From: M3007 sp038327555
Lineage (GTDB): Bacteria > Bacteroidota > Bacteroidia > Chitinophagales > Saprospiraceae
Reading direction: 5' to 3'
Length of the DNA stretch: 5,295 nucleotides
Assembly: GCA_038327555.1 (NCBI GenBank)
Contig: JBBQLD010000343.1
Location: 1 to 5,295, forward strand
Positions 5,159 through 5,295 of the stretch are shown here, one piece after another. Position 1 is the first letter of the stretch. The number at the start of each line of letters is the position of its first letter. The translations under genes and the position numbers were made by a program. The notes below the pieces were generated by a model that saw only the letters and a list, made by a program, of their open reading frames with translations, was not told the DNA's origin and made no database searches.

Positions 5159-5295
5159 TGTCTCGTCCTAAAACAAGTTTACAGAAGGTTAAGAGAAGAG
5201 ATATAATCCTAAAATCACTTGACGACACAAAAGGTTTTAGTCCTGATCGAGGTTTACATTTTGATTTGACTGATCCTGAAGTTCATTGACAGTTT
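5159..5295. other. Unassigned right edge, possibly end of another element
   Basis: No complete gene is seen here. A plus-strand frame is open from the hairpin to a stop at 5287-5289 and gives a coding-like stretch (RRDIILKSLDDTKGFSPDRG at 5194-5253, then LHFDLTDPEVH), but it has no ATG and no family I recognise. TGTCTCGTCCTAAAAC at 5159-5174 resembles an insertion-sequence terminus in style, but the matching end, if any, lies outside the window. It may be a gene remnant, the start of a mobile element, or chance. Confidence 0.25.
5178..5207 (+). promoter_or_regulatory. Candidate sigma70-type promoter TTTACA-N18-TATAAT
   Basis: TTTACA (5178-5183) differs from the classical -35 TTGACA at one base, and TATAAT (5202-5207) is a perfect -10, separated by 18 bases. 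Bacteroidota primary promoters normally use TTTG/TAnnTTTG instead, so a near-perfect E. coli-style promoter would fit an acquired element or simply be AT-rich coincidence. No start codon or gene in the 88 bases to the window edge confirms it. Confidence 0.3.

Noticed and set aside
5042..5175. Canonical intrinsic terminator
   Set aside because: The stem is strong but no T-run follows it, and the arms are far longer than in normal terminators.

Overview
The window looks like Bacteroidota chromosome, most plausibly of the Saprospirales type (Haliscomenobacter/Lewinella-like). The reasons are a LytTR response regulator paired with a TPR-bearing LytS-type histidine kinase, no recognisable Shine-Dalgarno sequences before the genes, a TAnnTTTG-like promoter box, and intergenic hairpin repeats of kinds I associate with this phylum. 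The assignment is an inference from gene style and repeats, not a database match.

Layout. At the left edge, on the minus strand, is the 5' part of a probable lipoprotein gene (1-187, cut by the window). The divergent gap up to position 612 carries two unrelated inverted-repeat elements: a 109-bp near-perfect hairpin (238-346) and a short cluster of two direct plus two inverted copies of GACAGGATTTA (409-484). A core-only Pif1/RecD-like superfamily 1B helicase follows on the plus strand (613-1926). A 343-bp gap with two small symmetric motifs leads to a two-gene signalling operon: a LytTR response regulator (2270-3046) and, 12 bases later, a TPR plus His_kinase/HATPase sensor kinase (3059-4966).

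The last 330 bases hold the most striking structure. A tandem array of fifteen 8-bp units (GTGATGGG/GTGATGAA and variants) is followed at once by an inverted copy of itself, giving potential 57-bp hairpin arms with a 3-base loop. After it come a near-consensus TTTACA-N18-TATAAT promoter-like pair and an unexplained open stretch that runs into the window edge.

How the genes work together. The kinase and regulator should form one phosphorelay: H426 of the kinase to D71 of the regulator, then DNA binding by the LytTR domain. The kinase has no signal peptide and no membrane span, so it probably reads a cytoplasmic cue or a protein partner through its TPR solenoid. The helicase and the lipoprotein are separate units with no visible functional tie to the pair. 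I see no clear undescribed multi-gene system. The parts most worth following are the octamer array/hairpin, the soluble TPR kinase and the LytTR-spaced direct repeat upstream of the regulator.
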